Shown in pieces: positions 56,731 through 63,333 of a DNA stretch of 64,000 nt. The notes beneath the pieces are model-generated. The model saw only the letters and a list, made by a program, of their open reading frames with translations. It was not told the DNA's origin and did no database searches. Source of the stretch: Sphingobacterium sp. UBA2700 (GTDB lineage Bacteria > Bacteroidota > Bacteroidia > Sphingobacteriales > Sphingobacteriaceae). The DNA lies in NCBI GenBank assembly GCA_002354335.1, contig DELI01000020.1:1-64000 (forward strand), written 5' to 3'. The position numbers were made by a program, and so were the translations under genes. Positions within the stretch are counted from its first letter, which is position 1. Every line of letters begins with the position of its first letter.

Positions 56731-57274
56731 AGTAAATTTCGAAAAGCAAATTGATTCCATCTCTTTACAACCAAACAGAGGCATCAAAAATAACCTTTAT
56801 TGGTCTGCCATAACTGGTTTTGTTGCATTAGTCGCAGCAACCGTATTTTGGCAACAAATCGGGGTCGGCGGACGTCTAGTGTGTTTTGCCATAATTGCTT
56901 ATGTTATCATTTTTGGAATTATAGATATTACCTTTCGCCTAAACGTGCGATATATTTTTGATAAAGCCAGCCACGCTGTATATAAAGAAAACTCCATTTT
57001 TGGAAAGCGGAAAATTATGAATTTTGAGGAAGCCACAATTTTTCAGAGCTCAGAAATCGGCGAATGGCACTATACTTTGGGTATCAAAAAGAAACAGTTT
57101 TTGAAAAGCTATACAATTAGTCCGTCTTTCTTCGCCAATAAAGCTTCTGAAAGAGAAGCGGAAGAATACGACAGGGAGATTTTAGCACCGCTACTTGCCC
57201 TTATAGGCGAAGAAAACGATGTTTTATCAAATTATAACCAGTCAACAGGAATGAACAATTACACAAACATGTGA
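56714..57274 (+). CDS. Small membrane protein, probable paralogue of its neighbour
   Basis: A 186-residue protein with two membrane helices (NNLYWSAITGFVALVAATVF and LVCFAIIAYVIIFGIIDITF) followed by a soluble part (VRYIFDKASHAVYKENSIFGKRKIMNFEEATIF). The layout and the phrase around a strand-turn-strand after the helices parallel the preceding gene. The 17-bp overlap indicates coupled translation. No function is recognised. Confidence 0.65.
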   Translation: MSIRDKVNFEKQIDSISLQPNRGIKNNLYWSAITGFVALVAATVFWQQIGVGGRLVCFAIIAYVIIFGIIDITFRLNVRYIFDKASHAVYKENSIFGKRKIMNFEEATIFQSSEIGEWHYTLGIKKKQFLKSYTISPSFFANKASEREAEEYDREILAPLLALIGEENDVLSNYNQSTGMNNYTNM

Positions 57275-57350
57275 TTAAATAAAAAGTCGTTTTCTGTTGC
57301 CAGACCGTCAGAGATGAAAGTCTTCAACTGCCATTGAAAACCGGCAGATT

Positions 57351-57381
57351 TAGAAAAAACCGGGAGAGTTCGCTCTCCCGG
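57351..57381 (-). terminator. Terminator of the PLP/papain/panD operon
   Basis: On the minus strand CCGGGAGAG pairs perfectly with CTCTCCCGG around CGAA, followed by six T. Confidence 0.9.
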
Positions 57382-57469
57382 CCCTTAATGTATAACGTTA
57401 GGAACATCCCATTAAATCACTTATTATGAGTTAACAGGAGATTGCTTCGTGTCGATCGATCTGTGTCTG

Positions 57470-57838
57470 CTAATACTCGTATTTCTCAACCGATTTAATC
57501 TGGTTATTTCCCTCGGTGAAGACTAAAGTTGGCTGATATGATTCTGCTTCTTCGGGACTTAAATTGATAAATGAAAGGATATGCACGGTATCTCCTACTT
57601 TAGCATGTAGGGCGGCTCCGCCATTCATACAAACCTCACCCGAACCGCGCTTGCCAGGTAAAACATACGTCATGATTCGACTTCCATTAACGGCATTATT
57701 AATATAAACTTGCTCGTATTTTAAGATGCCGGCGGCATCTAATAAATCAGCGTCAATGGTGATAGAACCATTGTATGCAACATTTGCTTCTGTTACTTTA
57801 ACTGTATGAATCTTTGCTTTTAATAGGATAACTTCCAT
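57470..57838 (-). CDS. panD: Aspartate 1-decarboxylase PanD
   Basis: This 122-residue pyruvoyl enzyme makes beta-alanine from aspartate, used for pantothenate and CoA. Autocleavage at Gly24-Ser25 (AYNGSITID) is expected to form the pyruvoyl group. Lys9, Tyr22, Arg54, Thr57, Tyr58 and Asn72 of the E. coli active site are all at the same positions. panB and panC are not nearby; the gene is the last of an operon with a PLP enzyme and a papain-like protein, 17 bp after the latter. Confidence 0.93.
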   Translation of the reverse strand: MEVILLKAKIHTVKVTEANVAYNGSITIDADLLDAAGILKYEQVYINNAVNGSRIMTYVLPGKRGSGEVCMNGGAALHAKVGDTVHILSFINLSPEEAESYQPTLVFTEGNNQIKSVEKYEY

Positions 57839-57855
57839 GGATAAATTGTATTCTT

Positions 57856-58905
57856 TTAAATTGATTGTTTAATTTGTTTATTGTGCATTTCCTTCGTCAG
57901 AAACGAAATGTTCTGGTTAATTTGTTTAATGACATGTTGCCTATAATGTATATCATAGGTGAATTCAAAGTTTGCTGAATGGTCGAATTTCCCAATGGGA
58001 TCCACAGCAACTATATAATCCACAGCACCTTTGTAATTATACTTTGTAATTTCGTACTGATCAGCCTCGGCCGATAGTGCATACCAACAGCCCTCTCCCA
58101 TTCCACCCAACCAAGTAGCATGAGATGGGATATGCATAGGACGCATAGGCTCGTCCAATAAGCCCAGTTTTGTATCTCCTGGAAGGTCCTTCGACCTCTT
58201 GTTCGAAAAATTATCTGATAACTGCTTGATCTGGAACTTCAACGATTCCTTACGGCTCATTTTCCACTGCTCTACTTGTTGATTCGCATAACAATACAGC
58301 GTGCCTTCCGTGTTGGCATTGACCACATTGCTGGTAGGGCTCGCTTTAAGTGACTCCGGATATAATATTTTGGAAATTCGTTTATCATCTTTCATCATGC
58401 CCTCTACAAGAATCTGCGCTACATAACGTGAGCAACTGTTATTATTGGCGGCTAATGCGCCGTAAAGCACAGGACCTTTATTAACTAATGCTTCTGCATA
58501 GGCAGCGGCTTTCTGAAAGCTAATGTCTTGCGAAACGGAGCACAGCAACCTCCCTCCACCATGCGTTGCTTCTTCCATCATTGAAAGTTCGGCTAGAATT
58601 TCCGCTAAGTTGACCAGTTGCTTAGTATTCGAAAATTGAGCAACTGTCTCTACTTTTAGTCTTGGATCGAATGCTGCAGAGCGCGCGCGACCATAACCAC
58701 GAGGACAGATATAACGACCAAAATCAAAATACTTAATCTGTCCAGACTGTCTTTCAATCAATAAGATTGCAGCATGACCAATTCTGAAGTTCAAGTTTTT
58801 CACAATACCTAAACCTTTCAATATTTTAAACCACAACTCATCGCCTCGAGCCGTCTGATCTGGCCAAGCGATGGGAATAGCGATATCTTGATAGGTATGC
58901 ATCAT
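57856..58905 (-). CDS. Permuted papain-like (NlpC/P60-LRAT type) protein, DUF6695-like
   Basis: A 349-residue soluble protein without signal peptide. A His-first order of catalytic residues is visible: His44 in RIGHAAILLIE and Cys158 in NNNSCSRYVAQI, the arrangement of permuted papain folds such as YaeF/YiiX or LRAT-type enzymes, which act as amidases, peptidases or acyl transferases. The family appears to be DUF6695, and no reaction is known. Its start codon overlaps the PLP gene stop by 4 bp (ATGA) and panD follows after 17 bp, so the three are translated together. Confidence 0.6.
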   Translation of the reverse strand: MMHTYQDIAIPIAWPDQTARGDELWFKILKGLGIVKNLNFRIGHAAILLIERQSGQIKYFDFGRYICPRGYGRARSAAFDPRLKVETVAQFSNTKQLVNLAEILAELSMMEEATHGGGRLLCSVSQDISFQKAAAYAEALVNKGPVLYGALAANNNSCSRYVAQILVEGMMKDDKRISKILYPESLKASPTSNVVNANTEGTLYCYANQQVEQWKMSRKESLKFQIKQLSDNFSNKRSKDLPGDTKLGLLDEPMRPMHIPSHATWLGGMGEGCWYALSAEADQYEITKYNYKGAVDYIVAVDPIGKFDHSANFEFTYDIHYRQHVIKQINQNISFLTKEMHNKQIKQSI

Positions 58906-59879
58906 CGTATGTCGAATGTTTTTGTGGTTTCTTGATGATTGCTGTTATATAATTTCTGTAAATAACGGTCACCGTGATCTGGAAAATATAAAACAACATG
59001 ATCTCCCTCCTTAAAGTTTAGCTTGCTCAGGTTCTCCTCGACAGCGGCCAACACGGCGGCGCTAGAGAACCCAATTAATTGATCGGTAGCTGCTCGATAT
59101 TCTTGCGCAGCACGCTTAGCGGATTGAGCATCGACTTGAAAAATCTGATCAACAACCTGTGCGTCGAAAGTACCTGGGATAAACGTACGGCCAATTCCCT
59201 CAATGGGATCATGAACAATACCATTGTTTTCGATCTTTCCCTGTTCTAAGAAAAATTGATAAACTGAGTTCCTTGGTTCTACGCCCCATACCTTAATGTC
59301 CTTCTTTTGCTCTTTTAAGAACCTACCGATTCCCGAAATAGTTCCCCCGGTACCTATTCCTGCGACAACATGGGTAACTTGATGATGGGTCTGCTCCCAA
59401 ATCTCAGGTCCAGTCGTTTTATAATGTGCTTTAATATTGGCTGAATTGTAATATTGATTTGTAAAATAAGCGTTTTCATGATTGGCAGCATATGCTTGCG
59501 CTTGGTACTGTGTAGAATTGAACACGTGTAATCCAAATGAATTATCGCAGATTTCAATACTGGCTCCATAAGCTTCCAGCAATGCTCTCTTCTCTTCCGA
59601 ACAAGATTTAGAAACGAAGATCTTTGCGCGGCAGCCCAACTCTTGCGCCATTAACGCAATACTGATTCCCGTATTCCCACTGCTAGCTTCTACAATCGTG
59701 CCGCCCGGTTGAATCTTGTTGCCCTTGATGGCCTCCTCCAACATGAAATAAGCAGCTCTATCCTTAGACGACTTTCCAGGATTGCAGCTTTCATCTTTAA
59801 TATAGATATTGGCGCTAAACTTATCAGATAAGTGCCCACATCGTCTCAAAGGTGTATTGCCAATTCGTTTTTCTATCAA
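58902..59879 (-). CDS. PLP-dependent cysteine synthase / cystathionine beta-synthase family enzyme
   Basis: A 325-residue fold type II PLP enzyme. The Schiff-base Lys39 lies in NPGKSSKDRAAYFML, the substrate loop is SSGNTG (66-71) and the phosphate loop is GTGGT (176-180). It may make cysteine, or a related beta-substituted alanine, from O-acetyl or O-phosphoserine; the GKSS start of the Lys motif differs from the NPTGSVKDR of standard CysK. The start is TTG at 59879, as no ATG fits the conserved N-terminus. First gene of the operon with the papain-like protein and panD. Confidence 0.85.
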   Translation of the reverse strand: MIEKRIGNTPLRRCGHLSDKFSANIYIKDESCNPGKSSKDRAAYFMLEEAIKGNKIQPGGTIVEASSGNTGISIALMAQELGCRAKIFVSKSCSEEKRALLEAYGASIEICDNSFGLHVFNSTQYQAQAYAANHENAYFTNQYYNSANIKAHYKTTGPEIWEQTHHQVTHVVAGIGTGGTISGIGRFLKEQKKDIKVWGVEPRNSVYQFFLEQGKIENNGIVHDPIEGIGRTFIPGTFDAQVVDQIFQVDAQSAKRAAQEYRAATDQLIGFSSAAVLAAVEENLSKLNFKEGDHVVLYFPDHGDRYLQKLYNSNHQETTKTFDIR

Positions 59880-60029
59880 AATGCGTGTTAAGTTTAAATT
59901 TGATTCTCTATAAATAAACGTGTTTTACCTGATATTATTTCAGAAAACATCCTCTGCAGCTTTAATAACAGTCAATTCGTTACAAATGTTCTTGGCTTTT
60001 GCTATGTTTCTCATTACAATGATTTTTTA

Positions 60030-60037
60030 TAGATTTG
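60030..60037 (+). promoter_or_regulatory. -7 box of the LapA-like gene
   Basis: TAGATTTG fits TAnnTTTG, with TTTC (one mismatch) 19 bases upstream as -33. The ATG at 60054 is about 10 bases after the expected transcript start. Confidence 0.6.
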
Positions 60038-60053
60038 CTTGAAATCAAAGCTT

Positions 60054-60356
60054 ATGAAACCGAAAACCATCATAGTCGCCATCGTGTTAGCCTTACTGCT
60101 AGTTATCTTATTTAATAACAAAGAAGAAGCCAGTTTTTGGTTATTTGGGGAGATTAGAACGTCGAAGCTTTTGATCCTAGGGGTATTTTTCCTCATGGGC
60201 GTAGTAGTTGGTGGCATCCTCTTCCGGAAAAAAAATAAGCATCCAAAAGAGTACGGCGTAACGAATCCCTATTCTCCGACGCAATCGGATCCGGAGTTCT
60301 TAGGGAATGATGATGGTTTGAGTGATGAAGACAGAGAATATATCCGTCGGGATTAA
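60054..60356 (+). CDS. LapA-domain (DUF1049) small membrane protein
   Basis: A 100-residue protein with two membrane helices (TIIVAIVLALLLVILFN and LLILGVFFLMGVVVGGILF) separated by NKEEASFWLFGEIRTSK, the pattern of the LapA (YciS-like) family that in Gram-negatives helps lipopolysaccharide assembly. A short acidic tail follows (DPEFLGNDDGLSDEDREYIRRD). A TTG at 60039 is in frame, but it sits at the expected transcript start, so ATG 60054 is chosen. It stands alone. Confidence 0.8.
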   Translation: MKPKTIIVAIVLALLLVILFNNKEEASFWLFGEIRTSKLLILGVFFLMGVVVGGILFRKKNKHPKEYGVTNPYSPTQSDPEFLGNDDGLSDEDREYIRRD

Positions 60357-60379
60357 GTCTTACTGGATTAAATATACAA

Positions 60380-60417
60380 AAAGCGATCAGGAATTATCCT
60401 GATCGCTTTCTTTTTTG
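60380..60417. terminator. Bidirectional terminator holding the RHH stop codon
   Basis: GCGATCAGGA pairs perfectly with TCCTGATCGC around ATTA, with A and T runs on the two sides. The TGA of the RHH gene is inside the stem. Confidence 0.85.
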
Positions 60418-60575
60418 GGTTTAGCGCTAGTTTTCTTTAGCCTTCCCGCTTTCTGTAGGCTGGAATGGATAAGGTATTCGACTTGACCATTGACACTTCT
60501 GAATTCATCGTGCGCCCACTTTTCCAATTGTTTATATAGTTCGTCATCAACACGGATTACAAAACTTTTCTTCAT
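60387..60575 (-). CDS. Ribbon-helix-helix (Arc/FitA type) DNA-binding protein
   Basis: A 62-residue protein with the Arc-type fold: strand KKSFVIRVDDELY, helix A KQLEKWAHDEFRSV, helix B NGQVEYLIHSSLQKAG, then a Lys-rich tail. Arc-type proteins bind inverted repeats as dimers and often regulate their own operon. It lies 41 bp after the SPFH gene on the same strand. A perfect inverted repeat of ATTTGATAT sits before the SPFH gene and is a good candidate for its site. The stop codon is part of the terminator stem. Confidence 0.88.
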   Translation of the reverse strand: MKKSFVIRVDDELYKQLEKWAHDEFRSVNGQVEYLIHSSLQKAGRLKKTSAKPKKESDQDNS

Positions 60576-60616
60576 GATATCATTTTTTTAAATCGTTGCC
60601 TGCTCCCGCCGACCAT

Positions 60617-61489
60617 CTAATTATACAGTGTTCCCGCATTCACTACGGGCTGCGCTGCCTTCTCTCCGCATAATACAACCATTAGGTTGCTTACCATAGC
60701 CGCCTTTCTTTCATCGTCCAACTCCACAATATTTTCTGCGGACAGCTTTTTCAATGCCATATCGACCATGCCTACAGCACCCTCAACAATCTTCGCACGA
60801 GCGGCAACAATAGCGGTTGCCTGCTGCCTTTGCAACATCGCACCAGCGATCTCCGCGGCATATGCCAGGTGTGTAATTCTAGCTTCTTCTACAATTACGC
60901 CGGCCTTCGCCAAACGGTCCGTCAGTTCTTTCTCTAAGATCGCATTCACAGCATCTCCGCCCTCGCGTAAGGTGATCTCGGCATTCTCGTCTTCGAAATT
61001 ATCATAGGCAAAGCTTACTGCCAAGTGGCGCACCGCCGCCTCACTCTGCACACGTACATAATCGTTATAGCTTTGCACATCGTATGCCGCCTTGAAGGTA
61101 TCTCCTACCTTCCAAACGATTACAGCCGCAATCTCAATCGGATTACCCATTTTATCATTCACCTTTAACGTGTGTCCCTGCAGGTTCTCCGATCTTAAGC
61201 TAATACGTTGAGCCGTAAAGAAAGGATTGATAAAAAACAGCCCATTGTCCTTGATCGTTCCCTGGTACTTACCGAATAAGTTCAATACCCTTGAGTGATT
61301 GGGATTTACGATCAACAGCCCTTTAACGATTATTAGGAATACGACAAATGCGATAAACACAAGAACAAGTCCGACGATCTTGTTATCTGTCGTGGCGGCA
61401 ATATATAAGGAATACGCTCCTCCTGCAACTGTTAACAATAAGATTAACAGTGCTAAATAGCCTGATGCGGGTTTGATGATTCTTTCCAT
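60617..61489 (-). CDS. SPFH/band-7 domain membrane protein
   Basis: A 290-residue protein with two N-terminal hydrophobic segments (GYLALLILLLTVAGGAYSLYIAA and KIVGLVLVFIAFVVFLIIVKGLLIV), then the SPFH/band-7 domain (about 60-240; NPNHSRVLNLFGKYQGTIKDNGLFFINPF, IEIAAVIVWKVGDTFKAAYDV) and a helical tail with RARAA-type alanine-rich segments. SPFH proteins form membrane-associated oligomers that organise lipid domains or proteases. Partner here is the RHH regulator gene. Confidence 0.9.
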   Translation of the reverse strand: MERIIKPASGYLALLILLLTVAGGAYSLYIAATTDNKIVGLVLVFIAFVVFLIIVKGLLIVNPNHSRVLNLFGKYQGTIKDNGLFFINPFFTAQRISLRSENLQGHTLKVNDKMGNPIEIAAVIVWKVGDTFKAAYDVQSYNDYVRVQSEAAVRHLAVSFAYDNFEDENAEITLREGGDAVNAILEKELTDRLAKAGVIVEEARITHLAYAAEIAGAMLQRQQATAIVAARAKIVEGAVGMVDMALKKLSAENIVELDDERKAAMVSNLMVVLCGEKAAQPVVNAGTLYN

Positions 61490-61502
61490 CTTGTTAGATT
61501 AA

Positions 61503-61537
61503 ATTGATATTAATTTGATATCACTAATATATCAAAT
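61503..61537 (-). promoter_or_regulatory. Operator-like inverted repeat before the SPFH-RHH operon
   Basis: ATTTGATAT (61513-61521) and ATATCAAAT (61529-61537) form a perfect 9-bp dyad with a 7-bp spacer. A further direct copy ATTGATAT begins at 61503, 11 bp (one helical turn) from the next. It lies within 50 bp of the start codon and suits an Arc-type repressor. Confidence 0.5.
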
Positions 61538-61683
61538 ATTATTTACAAATTATGCAATATGCGCCGGATATTTTTTTTGCGGACTGCTGAAGAATGTTGT
61601 TCACAGCAGCTTTAAAGCATGAAAATTTATTCCTTTTAAAATGAGGGAGTTTCGATTTTTTTATAAAAAAAAGCTATTCAGAA

Positions 61684-61714
61684 TTTGCAATTAAGGGCAA
61701 AAGCGCTACCTTTG
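61684..61714 (+). promoter_or_regulatory. Promoter of tRNA-Lys
   Basis: TTTG (61684-61687), a 19-bp spacer and TACCTTTG (61707-61714) match the phylum consensus exactly. A 5' leader of about 40 bases would precede the tRNA. Confidence 0.75.
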
Positions 61715-61758
61715 CATCACTTCAAACAACGAAGGGTACTACAAAATAACAAGTACAG

Positions 61759-61831
61759 GATTCCGTAGCTCAGCTGGTAGAGCAATACACTTTTAATGTA
61801 TGGGTCCTGGGTTCGAATCCCAGCGGGATCA
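61759..61831 (+). tRNA. tRNA-Lys (anticodon TTT)
   Basis: GATTCCG pairs with CGGGATC (one T-G pair). The anticodon stem ATACA/TGTAT encloses CTTTTAA, giving TTT. The T-arm reads CTGGGTTCGAATCCCAG. CCA is not encoded. The 3' tail with its terminator is repeated 136 bp downstream. Confidence 0.95.
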
Positions 61832-62004
61832 CAAAAAAGCAACTCCAAAAGAGTTGCTTTTTTTGTGCCCGATGGATTCGAACAGAAGCGTCGGGATGGG
61901 TTCGATTCTGGAAGGCTCAGGGTTAGTGTTTGGGGATCGCGGGACTGAGCCACTCCCAGCGGGATCACAAAAAAAAGCAACTCCAAAAGAGTTGCTTTTT
62001 TTGT
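61812..62004 (+). repeat. tRNA-Lys tail/terminator duplication with conserved linker
   Basis: The tRNA tail TCCCAGCGGGATCA and its terminator occur at 61818 and again at 61954 (136-bp spacing). The linker holds an imperfect inverted copy of the tail (61865-61882, GTG.CCCGATGG.ATTCGAA), then GGGTTCGATTCTGGAAGG, which is identical in the tRNA-Ser array. It also holds a hairpin GGCTCAG/CTGAGCC (61914-61951). In the tRNA-Ser array the hairpin is GGTTCAG/CTGAACC, a compensatory change. The loops share TGTTTGGGGA. Confidence 0.9.
61835..61865 (+). terminator. Terminator of tRNA-Lys (copy 1 of 2)
   Basis: AAAAGCAACTC pairs with GAGTTGCTTTT around CAAAA, followed by T residues. The second copy is at 61971-62002. 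Confidence 0.9.
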
Positions 62005-62130
62005 ATTTAGTAATTAGACCTATGTCTATCTTTAAAGCTCTAGGTTTATCGGTATTTTGCAATCTAATTTATTTTTTCTATTCCATAAAACGAATACATT
62101 TGTCTGGAATTGAAATATTTATATAAAAAC

Positions 62131-62164
62131 AAAAAAGGTGGATATTCTAAAATCATCCACCTTT
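62131..62164 (-). terminator. Terminator after the hydrolase remnant
   Basis: On the minus strand AAAGGTGGAT pairs with ATCCACCTTT and runs into six T. It may have belonged to the now broken hydrolase gene. Confidence 0.65.
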
Positions 62165-62246
62165 AAGATATAATAAAAGCCTTTTTTAATTACTGAAGCT
62201 TAAGTAACTATTTTTTAAACAAAACTTTTTTAAGCGCAAGCGCACC

Positions 62247-62486
62247 TTACTGAGAGCTAAACTTTACCGCTTCAATTTGATCAGGAGGATTCAACAAGCC
62301 ATAATCATGGATAAACCCGTTATAAGTCTCAATAGTAGTCGGAACACCCGCTTCATCTAACTTTCTTGCATATGCCAAACCTTCATCGAAGAGAATATCA
62401 TTTTCGGCTAATTGGACCAATGCTGGCGGAAGGTCCTTTAGTTTTTCTACTGAAGCATTGAATGGAGTAGCATAATAGTCCTTCCG
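62247..62486 (-). pseudogene. C-terminal remnant of an alpha/beta hydrolase gene
   Basis: Translation of the minus strand gives RKDYYATPFNA...LPPALVQLAENDIL...NGFIHDYGLLNP and a stop at 62247. About 60 of 73 residues match residues 237-309 of the hydrolase encoded at 2928-3908, including the Asp and His of the triad. The Ser domain (first two thirds) is absent: similarity ends near 62486, 30 bp before the DJ-1 gene stop codon. The remnant also stops early, 15-18 residues short of the intact protein. No start codon precedes it, so it is a deletion remnant. Confidence 0.88.
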
Positions 62487-62516
62487 TAGTATGAGAAATA
62501 ACCTTTTTTTAGGTCA

Positions 62517-63218
62517 TCAAAGTTTATTTTTTTCCAGTTGCTCAACAACCACTTTTGCCATTTCTTTTGAGCTGAACGGATTTTGGCCCGTTATCAAATT
62601 TCCATCAACAACTACATTGGAGGTCATAGGAATAAAAGCCTTTTTTAAATTGGCACCCCGCTCTTTAATGGCAGCTTCAAGATTGAACGGTACTTCCCGT
62701 TTTCTTCTGGCAATCGTTTCTTCAAACCAGTCAAATCCAGTCATTGATTTTGCTTTGATCAGATATTCACCGTTACTAAGCTTAACATTTAGCAATCCAC
62801 CAACTCCATGACAGATCGCAGCGACTTTCTTTCCTTTTTCAAACTGATTGCTAACCATTGATTGTATAGTAGTGTCGTCTGGAAAATCGTACATCGTACC
62901 ATGACCCCCAGCTAAATATATCAGATCATATTCTTGTTGAGTAAGCTCCGATAGTTTTTCACTATTTGCAAGCAATAATCGAAAGTCATCCTTATTCCAA
63001 TATTGTTCAGAAATTTTATCTAATGTAAAGTGTTTTAAGCTTTCGGGATCTACCGGAATGTTACCACCTTGAGGACTTGCAATGGTAATATCATAACCTT
63101 TCTCTTTAGCCGCATGGTAGATATGAGTGAGTTCACTAAGCCATAAACCTGTTTTCAGATTACCACTTGCATACATACCTATATTGGTTACTATAATTAA
63201 GATTTTCATCATGCCCAT
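62517..63218 (-). CDS. DJ-1/PfpI family protein (Hsp31-like)
   Basis: A protein of about 233 residues with the class I glutamine-amidotransferase-like fold. The nucleophile elbow reads AAICHGVGGLL (Cys followed by His), and the GGHGTMYDFPDD block and the acidic residue near the N-terminus fit Hsp31-type members, known as glyoxalases or protein deglycases/chaperones. The frame is open to 63257, but a -7-like box at 63238-63245 makes ATG 63218 (or the Met codons at 63212 and 63209) more likely. It lies between the hydrolase remnant and a divergent-looking AraC gene on the same strand. Confidence 0.88.
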   Translation of the reverse strand: MGMMKILIIVTNIGMYASGNLKTGLWLSELTHIYHAAKEKGYDITIASPQGGNIPVDPESLKHFTLDKISEQYWNKDDFRLLLANSEKLSELTQQEYDLIYLAGGHGTMYDFPDDTTIQSMVSNQFEKGKKVAAICHGVGGLLNVKLSNGEYLIKAKSMTGFDWFEETIARRKREVPFNLEAAIKERGANLKKAFIPMTSNVVVDGNLITGQNPFSSKEMAKVVVEQLEKNKL

Positions 63219-63237
63219 ATTTTTTCTTTTAATAGTA

Positions 63238-63245
63238 CAAAGGTG
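63238..63245 (-). promoter_or_regulatory. Probable -7 box of the DJ-1/PfpI gene
   Basis: On the minus strand CACCTTTG differs from TAnnTTTG at one base and lies about 20 bases before the ATG at 63218. Confidence 0.4.
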
Positions 63246-63333
63246 ATAAGAAACCATTGCCTGGGAGTAGCTGAATTAAGGGAAGTTGTAACCGAATCTC
63301 TGTATTTCAACTTTTAGGTTAAAAGCGAGGTGA

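Noticed and set aside
61717..62126. Several open frames on both strands over tRNA-Lys and its duplicated tail
   Set aside because: They translate tRNA and terminator repeats (recurring KKATPKELLFL), a familiar type of false gene at tRNA loci.
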